NCBI GenBank assembly: GCA_902763185.1
Contig: CACWQT010000009.1
Coordinates: 1 to 64,000, forward strand
Length of the DNA stretch: 64,000 nt
Reading direction: 5' to 3'
From: an uncultured Rhodospirillales bacterium
GTDB lineage: Bacteria; Pseudomonadota; Alphaproteobacteria; RF32; CAG-239
The notes below the pieces were generated by a model, which did no database searches, was not told the DNA's origin, and saw only the letters and a program-made list of their open reading frames with translations. Positions 29,587-38,428 of the stretch are shown here, piece after piece. Both the position numbers and the translations under genes were made by a program. Numbering within the stretch: position 1 is the stretch's first letter; every line of letters starts with the position of its first letter.

Positions 29587-30102
29587 TTAGGCGTTCGTTT
29601 TGGCATTCAGCTTACTCATTGGTGGCACGTTCTTTGCGTCTAAGAGCTTGCTGAAGTGGTTGTCACCAACAGATTCAAAAAACTGTGCCATGTAACGCAA
29701 CGCACGGAAGAGTAATCTGGTATCTTCTCTTATGTTCAAGTGGCGGTGTGATCCATTCCACAAATCAACAAGTTGAGGATTGAGTGTTTCCAAATACTCA
29801 TCAATATCCTGCTCATCCGTAACCAATTGGTCTTCCAAGTCATCTGAGTAGCCTTCAAAAGTTTCCAGTATCGGCTGATAATCTTCAGCTTTTTTACCGG
29901 GCATAAAATTATCAACATCATCAGAGGCATTAGGATTCTTAATCCAACTAATCCAATCCTTGGCAACCATGTAAGCATACATGGTGTCTTCAATGGTTGA
30001 AGGAATGTCGCGAGATACAAGCAGATACATCATGTTAAGAGCCAGCGATAAGTTTTCATCATTGTCGCGAGCTTGTAATAATAAAAGTCTTGTTTGTTCC
30101 AT
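29587..30102 (-). CDS. Acidic orphan protein, no Shine-Dalgarno
   Basis: 171 aa, rich in Asp, Glu and Leu and mostly helical (LSLALNMMYLLVSRD, TRLLFRALRYMAQFF). I know no family. The start ATG follows an A/T-only leader (AATTAAAATTTTAATT) with no SD, in contrast to the AGGAG of most neighbours. A strong sigma70-like promoter (30163-30191) and its own terminator make it an independent unit between the DEAD-box-like gene and rarA. Confidence 0.65.
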   Translation of the reverse strand: MEQTRLLLLQARDNDENLSLALNMMYLLVSRDIPSTIEDTMYAYMVAKDWISWIKNPNASDDVDNFMPGKKAEDYQPILETFEGYSDDLEDQLVTDEQDIDEYLETLNPQLVDLWNGSHRHLNIREDTRLLFRALRYMAQFFESVGDNHFSKLLDAKNVPPMSKLNAKTNA

Positions 30103-30162
30103 AATTAAAATTTTAATTTATTAATATATCAGTAATTTACATTATAATTTTTTAATGCGCTC

Positions 30163-30191
30163 AAGTTAAGTGCTTTTAAGTGATGAGTCAA
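30163..30191 (-). promoter_or_regulatory. Promoter of the 29587 orphan
   Basis: TTGACT (30191-30186), 17 bases, TAACTT (30168-30163) on the minus strand, with a leader of about 55 bases. The same TAACTT -10 with 17-base spacing occurs before the 44109 orphan. Confidence 0.6.
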
Positions 30192-30289
30192 GATATTTTG
30201 TGTTTGCAGCATTAATATCAAAAATATATTTGTGCTTTAAAATCTTTATGTTATAACGAGTTCTAAGTTAACAGAGAATCTTAGATAAA

Positions 30290-31615
30290 ATGGAAGAGAC
30301 GTTATTTTCAGCACGGGTAAAAAGACCGTTGGCAGACAGACTCCGCCCGACAAAGCTTGAAGAAGTGGTTGGGCAGGAGCAGGTCTTGGGTGAAGATTCG
30401 CCTTTGGGGCGGATGCTTCAAACCGGTCGTATATCTTCGTTTATTTTATGGGGACCTCCGGGGTGCGGTAAGACAACGATTGCAAGGCTCATTGCCGAAT
30501 ATACGAATCTTTATTTTGAGCAAATATCAGCGGTGTTTTCAGGTGTTGCAGATTTGAAACGCGTGTTTCAATATGCCGAGGAAAGGCGTAAAACACAAGG
30601 CAAAGGCACATTGTTATTCGTGGATGAAATTCACCGTTTTAACAAGTCGCAACAAGACGGCTTTTTGCCTTATGTTGAGAACGGCACGGTGGTGCTTGTG
30701 GGGGCAACAACGGAGAATCCATCTTTTGAGCTGAATGCTGCGCTTTTATCGCGTTGTCAGGTGTTTGTGTTAAACAGGCTGACGGCGGAGAATTTTGAAG
30801 AACTTTTACAGCGCGCTGAGCGTGAGGAAGGGCAAAAACTTCCGGTTGATGATGAAGCGCGTGAGTTGATGAAAACGGTTGCGGATGGCGATGGACGGTA
30901 TATTTTAAACATTGCTGAGAGTGTGTGGGCGTTTGCTAAGCCAAATGAGATTTTTGATAAAGATAAATTGATGAAGATAATTCGCTCGCGCGCGCCTGTT
31001 TATGATAAAGGGCGTGACGGTCATTATAATCTTATCTCGGCGGTGCATAAGTCTTTGCGCGGTTCTGATGTGGATGCGGCACTTTATTGGGCGGGACGAA
31101 TGCTTGTTTCAGGTGAGGATCCGCGGTATTTACTCAGGCGTTTGGTTCGGTTTTCCATAGAAGATGTATCGTTGGCGGATCCCAATGCCGTGGTGCAGGC
31201 AATTGCTTGTGCCGATACATATGAACGTTTAGGGTCGCCCGAAGGGGATTTGGCGATTATGCAGTTGGTGGCGTATTTGGCAACCGCGCCCAAGTCGGCG
31301 GCCGTATATAAAGCAATGCATAAAGTATTTGATGCGGCACGAGAAACAGGTTCGCTTATGCCGCCGAAACATATTTTAAATGCACCGACAAAGTTGATGA
31401 AAAGTCTCGGCTATCATGACGGTTATATCTATGATCAAGATTTGGAAGATGGTTTTTCTGGGCAAGATTATTTTCCCGAAGAAATGGGACGGCGACGGTT
31501 TTATAACCCCGTGGATAGAGGATTTGAGCGCGAGATTAAGAAGCGGATAGACTATTTTGATAAGCTCAGAGCAGAAAAGCAACGCGAGCGGAAGAAAAAC
31601 GAAGATAAAGATTAA
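30290..31615 (+). CDS. rarA: Replication-associated recombination protein RarA (MgsA)
   Basis: 441 aa. LADRLRPTKLEEVVGQEQVL, Walker A GPPGCGKTT, Walker B LLFVDEIHRFNKSQQD, sensor ATTENPSFELN and the C-terminal DPRYLLRRLVRFSIEDV are all RarA hallmarks. It is an AAA+ ATPase acting at stalled forks. ATG 30290 has a weak AGAGAA upstream. The L7/L12-like orphan begins 46 bases after its stop. Confidence 0.96.
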   Translation: MEETLFSARVKRPLADRLRPTKLEEVVGQEQVLGEDSPLGRMLQTGRISSFILWGPPGCGKTTIARLIAEYTNLYFEQISAVFSGVADLKRVFQYAEERRKTQGKGTLLFVDEIHRFNKSQQDGFLPYVENGTVVLVGATTENPSFELNAALLSRCQVFVLNRLTAENFEELLQRAEREEGQKLPVDDEARELMKTVADGDGRYILNIAESVWAFAKPNEIFDKDKLMKIIRSRAPVYDKGRDGHYNLISAVHKSLRGSDVDAALYWAGRMLVSGEDPRYLLRRLVRFSIEDVSLADPNAVVQAIACADTYERLGSPEGDLAIMQLVAYLATAPKSAAVYKAMHKVFDAARETGSLMPPKHILNAPTKLMKSLGYHDGYIYDQDLEDGFSGQDYFPEEMGRRRFYNPVDRGFEREIKKRIDYFDKLRAEKQRERKKNEDKD

Positions 31616-31660
31616 TCGGTGAAGTTAGCAAATATTATTATAAATTAAATCTTATTAGGT

Positions 31661-31918
31661 ATGGCAGATATCAAGTTAATTGCAGAGGCTTTAGTCGGGC
31701 TTACTTCTAAAGAAGTTAAAGAATTGGCAGAGCGCCTTAAGGAAGAGTATGGCATAGAATCCGTGTATGTGCTGAAGAAGCCTGATTTTAATCCGCGTGG
31801 CTTGTATGCAAAGCAGGTGTCAGTGCAGGTAAAAGACATTATTCCGCAAAAAGGGAAAATGTTTGTTCCTAAAAAAATAGGAAAACCTTGCAAGCCTTAT
31901 GTTTCTCGTCGGAAATAA
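31661..31918 (+). CDS. L7/L12 N-terminal-domain protein with novel tail
   Basis: 85 aa. Residues 1-35 (MADIKLIAEALVGLTSKEVK and on to ELAERLKEEYGIES) match the dimerisation and L10-binding domain of ribosomal protein L7/L12, in a form closest to what I know of Bacteroidota RplL and unlike the alphaproteobacterial one. The usual Ala-rich hinge and globular C-terminal factor-binding domain are absent; instead a 50-residue basic tail (KPDFNPRGLYAKQ, KKIGKPCKPYVSRRK) follows. If the domain folds it could dimerise, bind the L10 stalk base and compete with RplL. No usable SD: AGG stands only 3 nt from ATG. Confidence 0.75.
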   Translation: MADIKLIAEALVGLTSKEVKELAERLKEEYGIESVYVLKKPDFNPRGLYAKQVSVQVKDIIPQKGKMFVPKKIGKPCKPYVSRRK

Positions 31919-31952
31919 AAAAAAGGCCTTCCAAATGGTAGGCCTTTTTTTA
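31917..31952. terminator. Bidirectional terminator between orphans
   Basis: AAAAAAAGGCCT / AGGCCTTTTTTT around TCCAAATGGT, a near-symmetric hairpin serving the convergent orphans at 31661 and 31950. It overlaps the last codons of the latter. Confidence 0.85.
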
Positions 31953-32525
31953 GACATCAGAGATTTCAGTTGCCTTGGGCATTCTCTTGTTTTTGTGCAG
32001 AGTAGGCGGAACAATGGCTCTGGTATCTGCACCTGTATCCATATTCTCGTCAGCACTTTCATCAACATCTGAGCTTTCCCAGACTTTTTTGTCCTGTTTA
32101 TAGATACCCCACTCACGGGCACCACTGATGGTCAAGAGAATACTCAAGGCAGAGAGAAGTCCGCTCCACTCCACTTCTCCAATATTGAAGAAAGGATGTA
32201 TACAGCAGTTATTAAATAAACCGCCGACGATACACCAACCGATAGTGGGAATCCACACCTTGTTGGTCAGAATACCCTTAGATGCGGTCTTTTTGCTCTC
32301 TTCTACGACCTCGCCGAGATATCTGTATTTTCTCAGGACAACGTCGCGTGCACCTCCTAATCCTAACATGATTGCTAAGGTTAGAATCAAATTTGTCCAA
32401 TCAACCGGATCACCACCGTGAAGCCACGGAAGCAATATGCAGTTGTTGAAAAAGCCAAACGCCAAGACTGCGCCGGCAGCCGGAACCCATAAACGGGTTT
32501 TCTTAATTCTTATATTCATAGGCAT
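31950..32525 (-). CDS. Tandem-duplicated holin-like membrane protein
   Basis: 191 aa with four membrane helices arranged as two copies of one unit: RLWVPAAGAVLAFGFFNNC, then P, then a helix and LGGARDVVLRKY (residues ~11-68), and KVWIPTIGWCIVGGLFNNCC, then P, then a helix and SGAREWGIYKQ (~88-145). The WxP-helix-helix-GxR unit resembles phage 3-TM holin families. The C-terminal 45 residues are acidic and polar. ATG 32525 (or 32519) has no SD. The function is unknown; a holin-like or membrane-scaffold role is inference. Confidence 0.65.
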   Translation of the reverse strand: MPMNIRIKKTRLWVPAAGAVLAFGFFNNCILLPWLHGGDPVDWTNLILTLAIMLGLGGARDVVLRKYRYLGEVVEESKKTASKGILTNKVWIPTIGWCIVGGLFNNCCIHPFFNIGEVEWSGLLSALSILLTISGAREWGIYKQDKKVWESSDVDESADENMDTGADTRAIVPPTLHKNKRMPKATEISDV

Positions 32526-32546
32526 AATTTATATGTTTCGTTTGTG

Positions 32547-32575
32547 TTTTTAGACGATAATTTTGTTTTTGTCAA
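32547..32575 (-). promoter_or_regulatory. Promoter of the 31950 orphan
   Basis: TTGACA, 17 bases, TAAAAA on the minus strand, with the start codon only about 15 nt after the expected transcription start, so the mRNA has a very short leader. Confidence 0.5.
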
Positions 32576-32653
32576 TATTTTTAATAAATAAATCTTGTCA
32601 AATCTGTTTTTGTGCATTAAGCTCTTGGCAAAATTTGTTTGAAAGATAATAGT

Positions 32654-33583
32654 ATGTCTGGTGTTGAACTGATTAAAATTAAAGCCGCAGATGACGGTAT
32701 TCGCCTTAATCGATGGTTTTTGAAGTATTATCCGGGGCTGAGTTTAGGACGATTGCAAAAGCTTTTGCGCACTAAGCAAATTAAAGTTGATGGGGCGAGG
32801 GCTGAAAGCAATACGCGCCTTTGTGCAGGACAAGAAATCAGAGTGCCGCCGCTTGATAATGAGAAAAAAACACTCGTTCATAATGTATTATCCGCAAAAG
32901 ATGAGCAATATGCGTTGAGTTTGGTGATTTATAAAGACGAGAATATTATTGTTTTAAATAAGCCGTCCGGTCTTGCCGTTCAGGGCGGAACAAATACTTT
33001 AAGGCATGTTGACGGAATGCTTGAGGCACTTAAATTCGGTAATGAAGAGAAACCCAAATTAGTGCATCGGATTGATAAAGATACAAGCGGTATTTTGGTT
33101 TTGGCAAGAAATCGTAAAATGGCAGACGTGTTAACAAAAGGGTTTAGAGAACATACACTGCAAAAAACATATTTAGCGTTGACACGTGGTGTGCCAAGGA
33201 AAGATAAAGGTGAAATTAAAGCGCCGTTAGAAAAAGTGGGCGAACGCGTGCAGGTTGTAGAATCCGGTAAGCCTGCACTGACACAATATGAAGTGTTGGA
33301 TAACGTCGGTGATAAGTATGCGCTTGTTTCTGCCAGTCCTTTAACCGGACGTACTCATCAAATCCGCGCGCATTTGGAATATTTAGGCACACCGATTTAC
33401 GGAGATGATAAATATTTTGGTGAGGAACGGTGTAAAAATAGTTTGATTGCTCATAAATTACACTTGCATGCTTATAAAATTGATTTATCTTCAATATATG
33501 GGCGTAAAATGGAAGTTTTAGCCAAATTACCGGACTATTTTAAGGAAAGTTTGAATACCCTCGGGTTAAATTTTAAGGAGTAA
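32654..33583 (+). CDS. rluC: RluC-type 23S rRNA pseudouridine synthase
   Basis: About 309 aa. N-terminal S4 domain (RLQKLLRTKQIKVDGAR, residues ~35-65), then the RluA-family catalytic motif HRIDKDTSGILVLAR with the essential Asp, and PLTGRTHQIRAHL. It isomerises uridines in 23S rRNA. I prefer ATG 32654 to a TTG at 32639; neither has a strong SD. The synteny with asmA and the ATP12-like gene continues downstream. Confidence 0.9.
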   Translation: MSGVELIKIKAADDGIRLNRWFLKYYPGLSLGRLQKLLRTKQIKVDGARAESNTRLCAGQEIRVPPLDNEKKTLVHNVLSAKDEQYALSLVIYKDENIIVLNKPSGLAVQGGTNTLRHVDGMLEALKFGNEEKPKLVHRIDKDTSGILVLARNRKMADVLTKGFREHTLQKTYLALTRGVPRKDKGEIKAPLEKVGERVQVVESGKPALTQYEVLDNVGDKYALVSASPLTGRTHQIRAHLEYLGTPIYGDDKYFGEERCKNSLIAHKLHLHAYKIDLSSIYGRKMEVLAKLPDYFKESLNTLGLNFKE

Positions 33584-33590
33584 AACCGAT

Positions 33591-35711
33591 ATGAAAAAGT
33601 TGTTAAAAGTTGTTTTGATTACACTTTTTAGTTTGTTTTTGATTGTATGCGTAGCAGGATATGTTATCTTGTCTAGGGTTGATCTCAATCAATATAAGGG
33701 AAAGATTAGCCAAATTGTTTATGATGCCACAGGCAGACAACTTGGTATCGGTGAAATTAAAATTAAACCGTCTTTCAGCCCAACGGTTGAGTTAAGTCAG
33801 GTTACATTTTCTAATGCAACGTGGAGCAAAGAGCCGTTAATGGCTGCTGTCGGTGCGGTTGATGTGAGTGTGGAATTGTTGCCACTAATACATAAAAGTA
33901 TTGTAATTAAGCGGTTTCTGATTTCTGATGCCGTGGTTAATCTTGAGGAAAATAAAGACGGTTCCGCTAACTGGGTTTTTGAGACAAAAGAAAAAGAAGA
34001 GCAACCCAAAACTAACGAAAAAACGTCTTTTAATTTTAGTTTAATCAGTGTTGCTGAAGCGGCAGAAATTGCGAAATCTGAGACATCTGAAAATAATATT
34101 CTCTCGTCTATGATAATTAAAGAAGTGGCTCTAGATAATGTTAAAATTAACTATACCGATAAAACTGCCAAGAAACAGTCCTATGATATAGAAACTTTAC
34201 GGTTAGATGAAAATGATGATAAGAATATTGATTTCATTTTTAAGGTTAATGACGGGCTTTATGCCGGTGAAGGTACGGTTGGTGCATTAACCTTACTTAA
34301 CACTGATAAGGCTTATCCGGTTAAAGCCGATTTGGAAGTAATGGGGATTAAGATTACAACGGATTTAGCGTTGTATCATGTCTTAAAAGATATCAGCTTT
34401 GCCGGAAATATCGGCGCTAAAGGATTTCTTGGCAAAGACAGTGGCTATAACGAATCGGCAGAGGTGCAAGTTAAAGGCGATTTGAAAGAAATAGCTGCGG
34501 TTATTAAGAGTATTCAAATGGCCGGAAACGTTATTACCGGCGATGTGATTGCTAAGCTTGATGGTCAAGTACCGTCTGTGAAGGCTGTGTTAAGTTCTGA
34601 TAAAATTGATATAGCCTCTTTTGCAAAATCACAAAAATCAGCATGGGCAATTTCTTTGATAAGTGAAGCAAAAGCTACAACTTTGGTTCCGGCAGAAGTT
34701 ATTCCTTATGATGCTTTGTCAGCAGTCAATGCTGATGCAGATATCAGTGTTGCTAAAATTGTTAACAACAATGCAACACTCTTAAATAATCTAAAAGTCA
34801 ATGCAAAAGTTAATAACGGCGTGGCTGTTTTAAAAGTTTTGCAGGGACAGTTGGCTAAGGGAAATATTAAAGCTGATGCGACATTGTCTGCAAAAAATAA
34901 AACTTTAGCACTTAATGCGGATATGGTTAAGGTTAATTTGTTAGAATTGATGAATGTTCTTGATGCTCAAAGTGATATGTTTCGGGTTGTTAACGGCGGG
35001 GATACTGATTTGTATATCAGATTAAACGGAGCGGGAAATACATATGCTCAGGTGGTTGACAGTCTTTCCGGACAGATTGCTTTGATTGTTGATAAATCTG
35101 CATTACATTTGGGTAATATCGGAATGATGAAAGGCGATATTATTTCTCAATTGCTTAATACACTTAAAATTACGAAAGGTAATGACGATTTGAATTTGGC
35201 TTGTGCCGTGGTTCGGGCAGATGTTAAAGACGGTTTAGCTAAATTTCCGAACGGCATTGTAGTTAATGCTGATAAATTTACCGTGGTTGCCAACGGTGAT
35301 GTCAATTTGAAGAATGATAAATTAGGCTTAAGTGTTAAACCTTTCGGTGGCAAATTGACAGATACAAATATTGCTAAAGCACTTTCTTCTTTGGTAAAAA
35401 TTACGGGGACATTGCAAAAGCCAACAGTCGGTATTGATACTGCAAATGTGGTTAAAAATGTGGTTGGTGCAACGATGACCGGTCCGGTTTATTTAGGAGC
35501 ACAAATGGCTATGGAAAATGATAGTTCACCGTGTTATACCGCATTGAAAAATACCGGTTATGAAGATAGGTTCCCTAAGTCTGATAACCTTGTAAAATCA
35601 ACAACCGATGATGCGGGTAAAGTTTTAGGTGATAGTGTTGATATGGTTAAGGATACGGCAAAAGGATTGTTGAATATGTTTTCAGGTAAAAAGAAAAAAG
35701 ATGGACAATAA
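33591..35711 (+). CDS. AsmA family protein
   Basis: 706 aa. One N-terminal membrane anchor (LLKVVLITLFSLFLIVCVAGY), then the AsmA pattern LSRVDLNQYKGKISQIVYDATGRQL and SFSPTVELSQVTFSNA. A long periplasmic beta-repeat domain follows and then a C-terminal FGGKLTDTNIAKAL segment. AsmA-like proteins move or limit outer-membrane lipids. AAGGAG is 10 nt before the ATG. It overlaps the next gene by 11 bases. Confidence 0.85.
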   Translation: MKKLLKVVLITLFSLFLIVCVAGYVILSRVDLNQYKGKISQIVYDATGRQLGIGEIKIKPSFSPTVELSQVTFSNATWSKEPLMAAVGAVDVSVELLPLIHKSIVIKRFLISDAVVNLEENKDGSANWVFETKEKEEQPKTNEKTSFNFSLISVAEAAEIAKSETSENNILSSMIIKEVALDNVKINYTDKTAKKQSYDIETLRLDENDDKNIDFIFKVNDGLYAGEGTVGALTLLNTDKAYPVKADLEVMGIKITTDLALYHVLKDISFAGNIGAKGFLGKDSGYNESAEVQVKGDLKEIAAVIKSIQMAGNVITGDVIAKLDGQVPSVKAVLSSDKIDIASFAKSQKSAWAISLISEAKATTLVPAEVIPYDALSAVNADADISVAKIVNNNATLLNNLKVNAKVNNGVAVLKVLQGQLAKGNIKADATLSAKNKTLALNADMVKVNLLELMNVLDAQSDMFRVVNGGDTDLYIRLNGAGNTYAQVVDSLSGQIALIVDKSALHLGNIGMMKGDIISQLLNTLKITKGNDDLNLACAVVRADVKDGLAKFPNGIVVNADKFTVVANGDVNLKNDKLGLSVKPFGGKLTDTNIAKALSSLVKITGTLQKPTVGIDTANVVKNVVGATMTGPVYLGAQMAMENDSSPCYTALKNTGYEDRFPKSDNLVKSTTDDAGKVLGDSVDMVKDTAKGLLNMFSGKKKKDGQ

Positions 35712-36180
35712 AAGTCGTTTTACGTTATCCGATGTCAAAAAAGGCGAGTTGGTAAATCAGCTCGTCTCTTTTGCATCAACGGATACATTGTTGTTTTTGC
35801 CAAATGATAAAACAGTTATATCGGCACTTCAATCCTTAAACGATGTTTTAAATACAGTGTATGTATTATCGCAAGGGATAGAAGTTTTACCACAAAATGT
35901 GCAACAAAATAACAGGGTTAAGCAATATTTAGAAAAACTCTCATCAGATGATGTGGTGTTTGTCTATCAAGTTGGTAAACAATTGCGTTCAGTTTTGCTT
36001 GCAATTTTGTTGAGAAGCAAAATCCTTAATTTGAGGCAGGTTTTTGATCTAGCTTTTTATGAGGAGCTTTGTCAGCAAAAAGATTGGGGAAAGACTGAAG
36101 AAATTGTTAAAAGGCAAAATGACATATGGAAAAAATTAACAGAGCTTTGTGAACAATATGATAAGAGAAGTATATCTTAA
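35701..36180 (+). CDS. ATP12-like F1-ATPase assembly chaperone, N-terminally short
   Basis: 159 aa. Residues 25-45 (SFASTDTLLFLPNDKTVISA) and 45-70, then SDDVVFVYQVGKQLRSVLLA and ELCQQKDWGKTEE (residues ~80-145) follow the C-terminal half of ATP12: a TDxLxxRA-like segment, an internal helix and the ExxQxxxWG signature. The usual first ~80 residues with the LDGRPVKTP box are absent. Family members help assemble F1 alpha subunits. The rluC-asmA-atp12 neighbourhood is consistent with alphaproteobacteria. Read through by eye, so moderate. Confidence 0.55.
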   Translation: MDNKSRFTLSDVKKGELVNQLVSFASTDTLLFLPNDKTVISALQSLNDVLNTVYVLSQGIEVLPQNVQQNNRVKQYLEKLSSDDVVFVYQVGKQLRSVLLAILLRSKILNLRQVFDLAFYEELCQQKDWGKTEEIVKRQNDIWKKLTELCEQYDKRSIS

Positions 36181-36448
36181 AATAGACGGACGTGTACAAG
36201 GTATCGGATTTCGGCGTTGGGCAGTCAATGAAGCTCAGCGTATCGGGGGTATTTCCGGTTGGGTCAGAAATGAAGATGACGGCAGTGTAGAAATTTTAAT
36301 GCGAGGAGAAGAAGATAGCATCAATGAAATGATTAAATCTTGTTATCAGGGGCCGATGTTTGCCAGAGTTGATAAAATTTCTTTTCTGCCCAAAATCACT
36401 AATTATTTTTTGCCAGCTATAACAGAGGGACGGTTTATTCGTATCTAA
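36158..36448 (+). CDS. acyP: Acylphosphatase
   Basis: 96 aa. GRVQGIGFRRW is the phosphate loop with the essential Arg, and GISGWVRNEDDGSVEI carries the catalytic Asn. It cleaves carboxyl-phosphate bonds. It overlaps the ATP12-like gene by 23 bases. A GTG at 36149 is an alternative start. No good SD, so it probably relies on coupling. Confidence 0.92.
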   Translation: MIREVYLKIDGRVQGIGFRRWAVNEAQRIGGISGWVRNEDDGSVEILMRGEEDSINEMIKSCYQGPMFARVDKISFLPKITNYFLPAITEGRFIRI

Positions 36449-36520
36449 TCCAAAGGATAATTGTTTTAAGTCAAAACAGAGTATATTTATTTTTCGGTTC
36501 AATTTTTCAGGAGAATAAAT

Positions 36521-36799
36521 ATGCGTGTTGATAAAACAGTTGAAAATGCTCATGAGTGCCAATGTTTAAATTGTCCGTCATATACCAAGACCTGTAAGAT
36601 AAAGAATAATATGCATACGCCATTAGATGTGGCAGAGCGGATAGATAATGATGAACATTGGGAATTATTGTTTTGTGCGATGGATAAAAGTAATTGTATT
36701 CATGAAAATCGCGGTTGCAAATGTATGGATTGTCCGGTGCATAAAAAATATGCGCTCAATAATGAGGATTATTGCCTGCATACTGGTGGTGTATATTAA
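36521..36799 (+). CDS. DUF2769-type Cys-rich protein
   Basis: 92 aa with two CxC-xxC-like modules: CQCLNCPSYTKTC (residues ~13-25) and GCKCMDCPVHKKYAL (residues ~67-81), plus FCAMDKSNC and a final YCLHTGG. This repeats the DUF2769 layout. The Cys set probably binds zinc or Fe-S. AGGAG lies before ATG 36521. Function unknown; the neighbour trxB suggests thiol or metal chemistry, but this is only context. Confidence 0.75.
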   Translation: MRVDKTVENAHECQCLNCPSYTKTCKIKNNMHTPLDVAERIDNDEHWELLFCAMDKSNCIHENRGCKCMDCPVHKKYALNNEDYCLHTGGVY

Positions 36800-36817
36800 T
36801 ATTGCGGCGTTTAATTC

Positions 36818-37483
36818 ATGCAAGGTAAAACAGTGGTTCAAAAAAACAGCGCGGAAAAGCATTTTTTGCGCCTATATCGGATGGTCAGAGAGCGAGAAGC
36901 ATATCTTTCCGATGAGGCAAAAATAGTGCAATATAGCGCTGTTCTCCGCTATTTCATGAGATTTCTGCAATTAAAAGAGCCATATTCGGAAACGGTTTGC
37001 TCTGTTTTGTATCAAATAGATTTGAGGTTAGGCGATATATATTGTAATGATGCATTGCACGGGCAAAATAACGGCAGATATTTTTTGGCGGCAGAGTATT
37101 ACAATCAGGCGCTTTTATATGCAAAAAAGCCTGAGGAGAAAAACAGAATCTTGAGTGCACTGAAAAATATTTATTTGTATCTTGATGATGAAGATGCTTT
37201 GGTCAGATTAGAAAAAGCAAGAGCAGAAAATTATGATGCAGAAGATAAATTTTCGGTTTATGTCAGGCTTGCGCAAAATACTGAGAATCCCTATATTAAA
37301 GCAGAGTTTCTGGCAAAAGCTCTTGATTTTGTGACTTATCAGGATAAAAATTTTTATGCTAAGTATCAGGATACTCTTGACGTTTGCAGTCGGTTGACTG
37401 TATTGTATGAGCTGACTGGAGAAAAAAATAAAGCAACCAGGGTTAGCCAGTTGCGTGAAAAAACATTAAAACTATTGAATTAG
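36818..37483 (+). CDS. Helical-repeat hypothetical protein
   Basis: 221 aa, almost entirely helical: RYFLAAEYYNQALLYAKKPE and KNRILSALKNIYLYLDDEDAL read like TPR-type helix pairs, followed by LARAxN-type helices. The start is uncertain: the ATG at 36818 has no SD, whereas GTG 36833 has AAGG 7 nt upstream. It lies 10 bases before trxB and probably shares its transcript. Protein-protein scaffolding is inferred from the repeats. Confidence 0.6.
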   Translation: MQGKTVVQKNSAEKHFLRLYRMVREREAYLSDEAKIVQYSAVLRYFMRFLQLKEPYSETVCSVLYQIDLRLGDIYCNDALHGQNNGRYFLAAEYYNQALLYAKKPEEKNRILSALKNIYLYLDDEDALVRLEKARAENYDAEDKFSVYVRLAQNTENPYIKAEFLAKALDFVTYQDKNFYAKYQDTLDVCSRLTVLYELTGEKNKATRVSQLREKTLKLLN

Positions 37484-37492
37484 GAGAGAACT

Positions 37493-38428
37493 ATGGCACT
37501 TTATACGGCTGATTTGCTGATTTTAGGTTCCGGACCTGCCGGATATACCGCAGGGATTTACGCGGCGCGCGCCGGTATCAGCGTGATGATTGTTTCGGGT
37601 AATCAAGAGGGCGGTCAGCTGACGATGACAAATAGTATTGAGAATTTCCCCGGTTTTGAGGAAATCAGCGGTTTTGAACTGATGGATAAAATGAAACAAC
37701 AAGCCATTAAACTCGGTGTGCAGTTTGTTACCGACCATATTGTTGAAGTTGATTTTGCGCACAGACCGTTTATTTGCAGTTCTGAAAACGGGCATTCATA
37801 TAAAGCGCGCGCGGTAATTGTGGCAACCGGCTCTTCAGCAAAATGGCTTAATTTGGCATCTGAAAAGAAATACTTGGGCTATGGTGTGTCGGCGTGTGCA
37901 ACTTGTGACGGGTTCTTTTATCGCGGACGGACGGTTGCGGTTATCGGTGGGGGAAATTCAGCGGTGGCTGAAGCACTTTACTTGGCAACGCTTGCTGAAA
38001 AAGTTTATTTAATTCATCGTCGGCATCAGCTCCGTGCTGATAAAGTTTTGCAGGACAGAGTATTGGCGAATCGCAAAATTGAGGTGTTGTGGGATACTGT
38101 TGTGGAAGATATTTTAGGTGTTGATGAACCCAAGAAAGTTACCGGTTTAAAAATCAGAAATGTTAATACCGATGCGTGCAAAGAAATCAATGCCGAAGGT
38201 ATATTTGTTGCGGTTGGGCACCAGCCGAATACGGAAATTTTTAAGGGCAATCTTATTTTAGACAGTAAAGGATATATTGTTACTCAAGAAAAGAGTTCTG
38301 CCACCGGAATTGAAGGTGTGTTTGCTGCGGGCGATGTTATGGATCCGAAGTATAAGCAAGCTGTCATTTCTGCCGGTAGCGGTGCTAAGGCAGCAATGGA
38401 TGCCGTAGAGTATTTGGATGAGCACTAA
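37493..38428 (+). CDS. trxB: Thioredoxin reductase
   Basis: 311 aa. FAD-binding ILGSGPAGYTAGIYAARAG, the redox pair in CATCDGFFY, NADPH-binding VAVIGGGNSAVAEAL and the C-terminal FAAGDVMDPKYKQAV. It reduces thioredoxin with NADPH. AGGAG before ATG. Its stop overlaps that of the convergent 38425 gene by 4 bases. Confidence 0.97.
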   Translation: MALYTADLLILGSGPAGYTAGIYAARAGISVMIVSGNQEGGQLTMTNSIENFPGFEEISGFELMDKMKQQAIKLGVQFVTDHIVEVDFAHRPFICSSENGHSYKARAVIVATGSSAKWLNLASEKKYLGYGVSACATCDGFFYRGRTVAVIGGGNSAVAEALYLATLAEKVYLIHRRHQLRADKVLQDRVLANRKIEVLWDTVVEDILGVDEPKKVTGLKIRNVNTDACKEINAEGIFVAVGHQPNTEIFKGNLILDSKGYIVTQEKSSATGIEGVFAAGDVMDPKYKQAVISAGSGAKAAMDAVEYLDEH

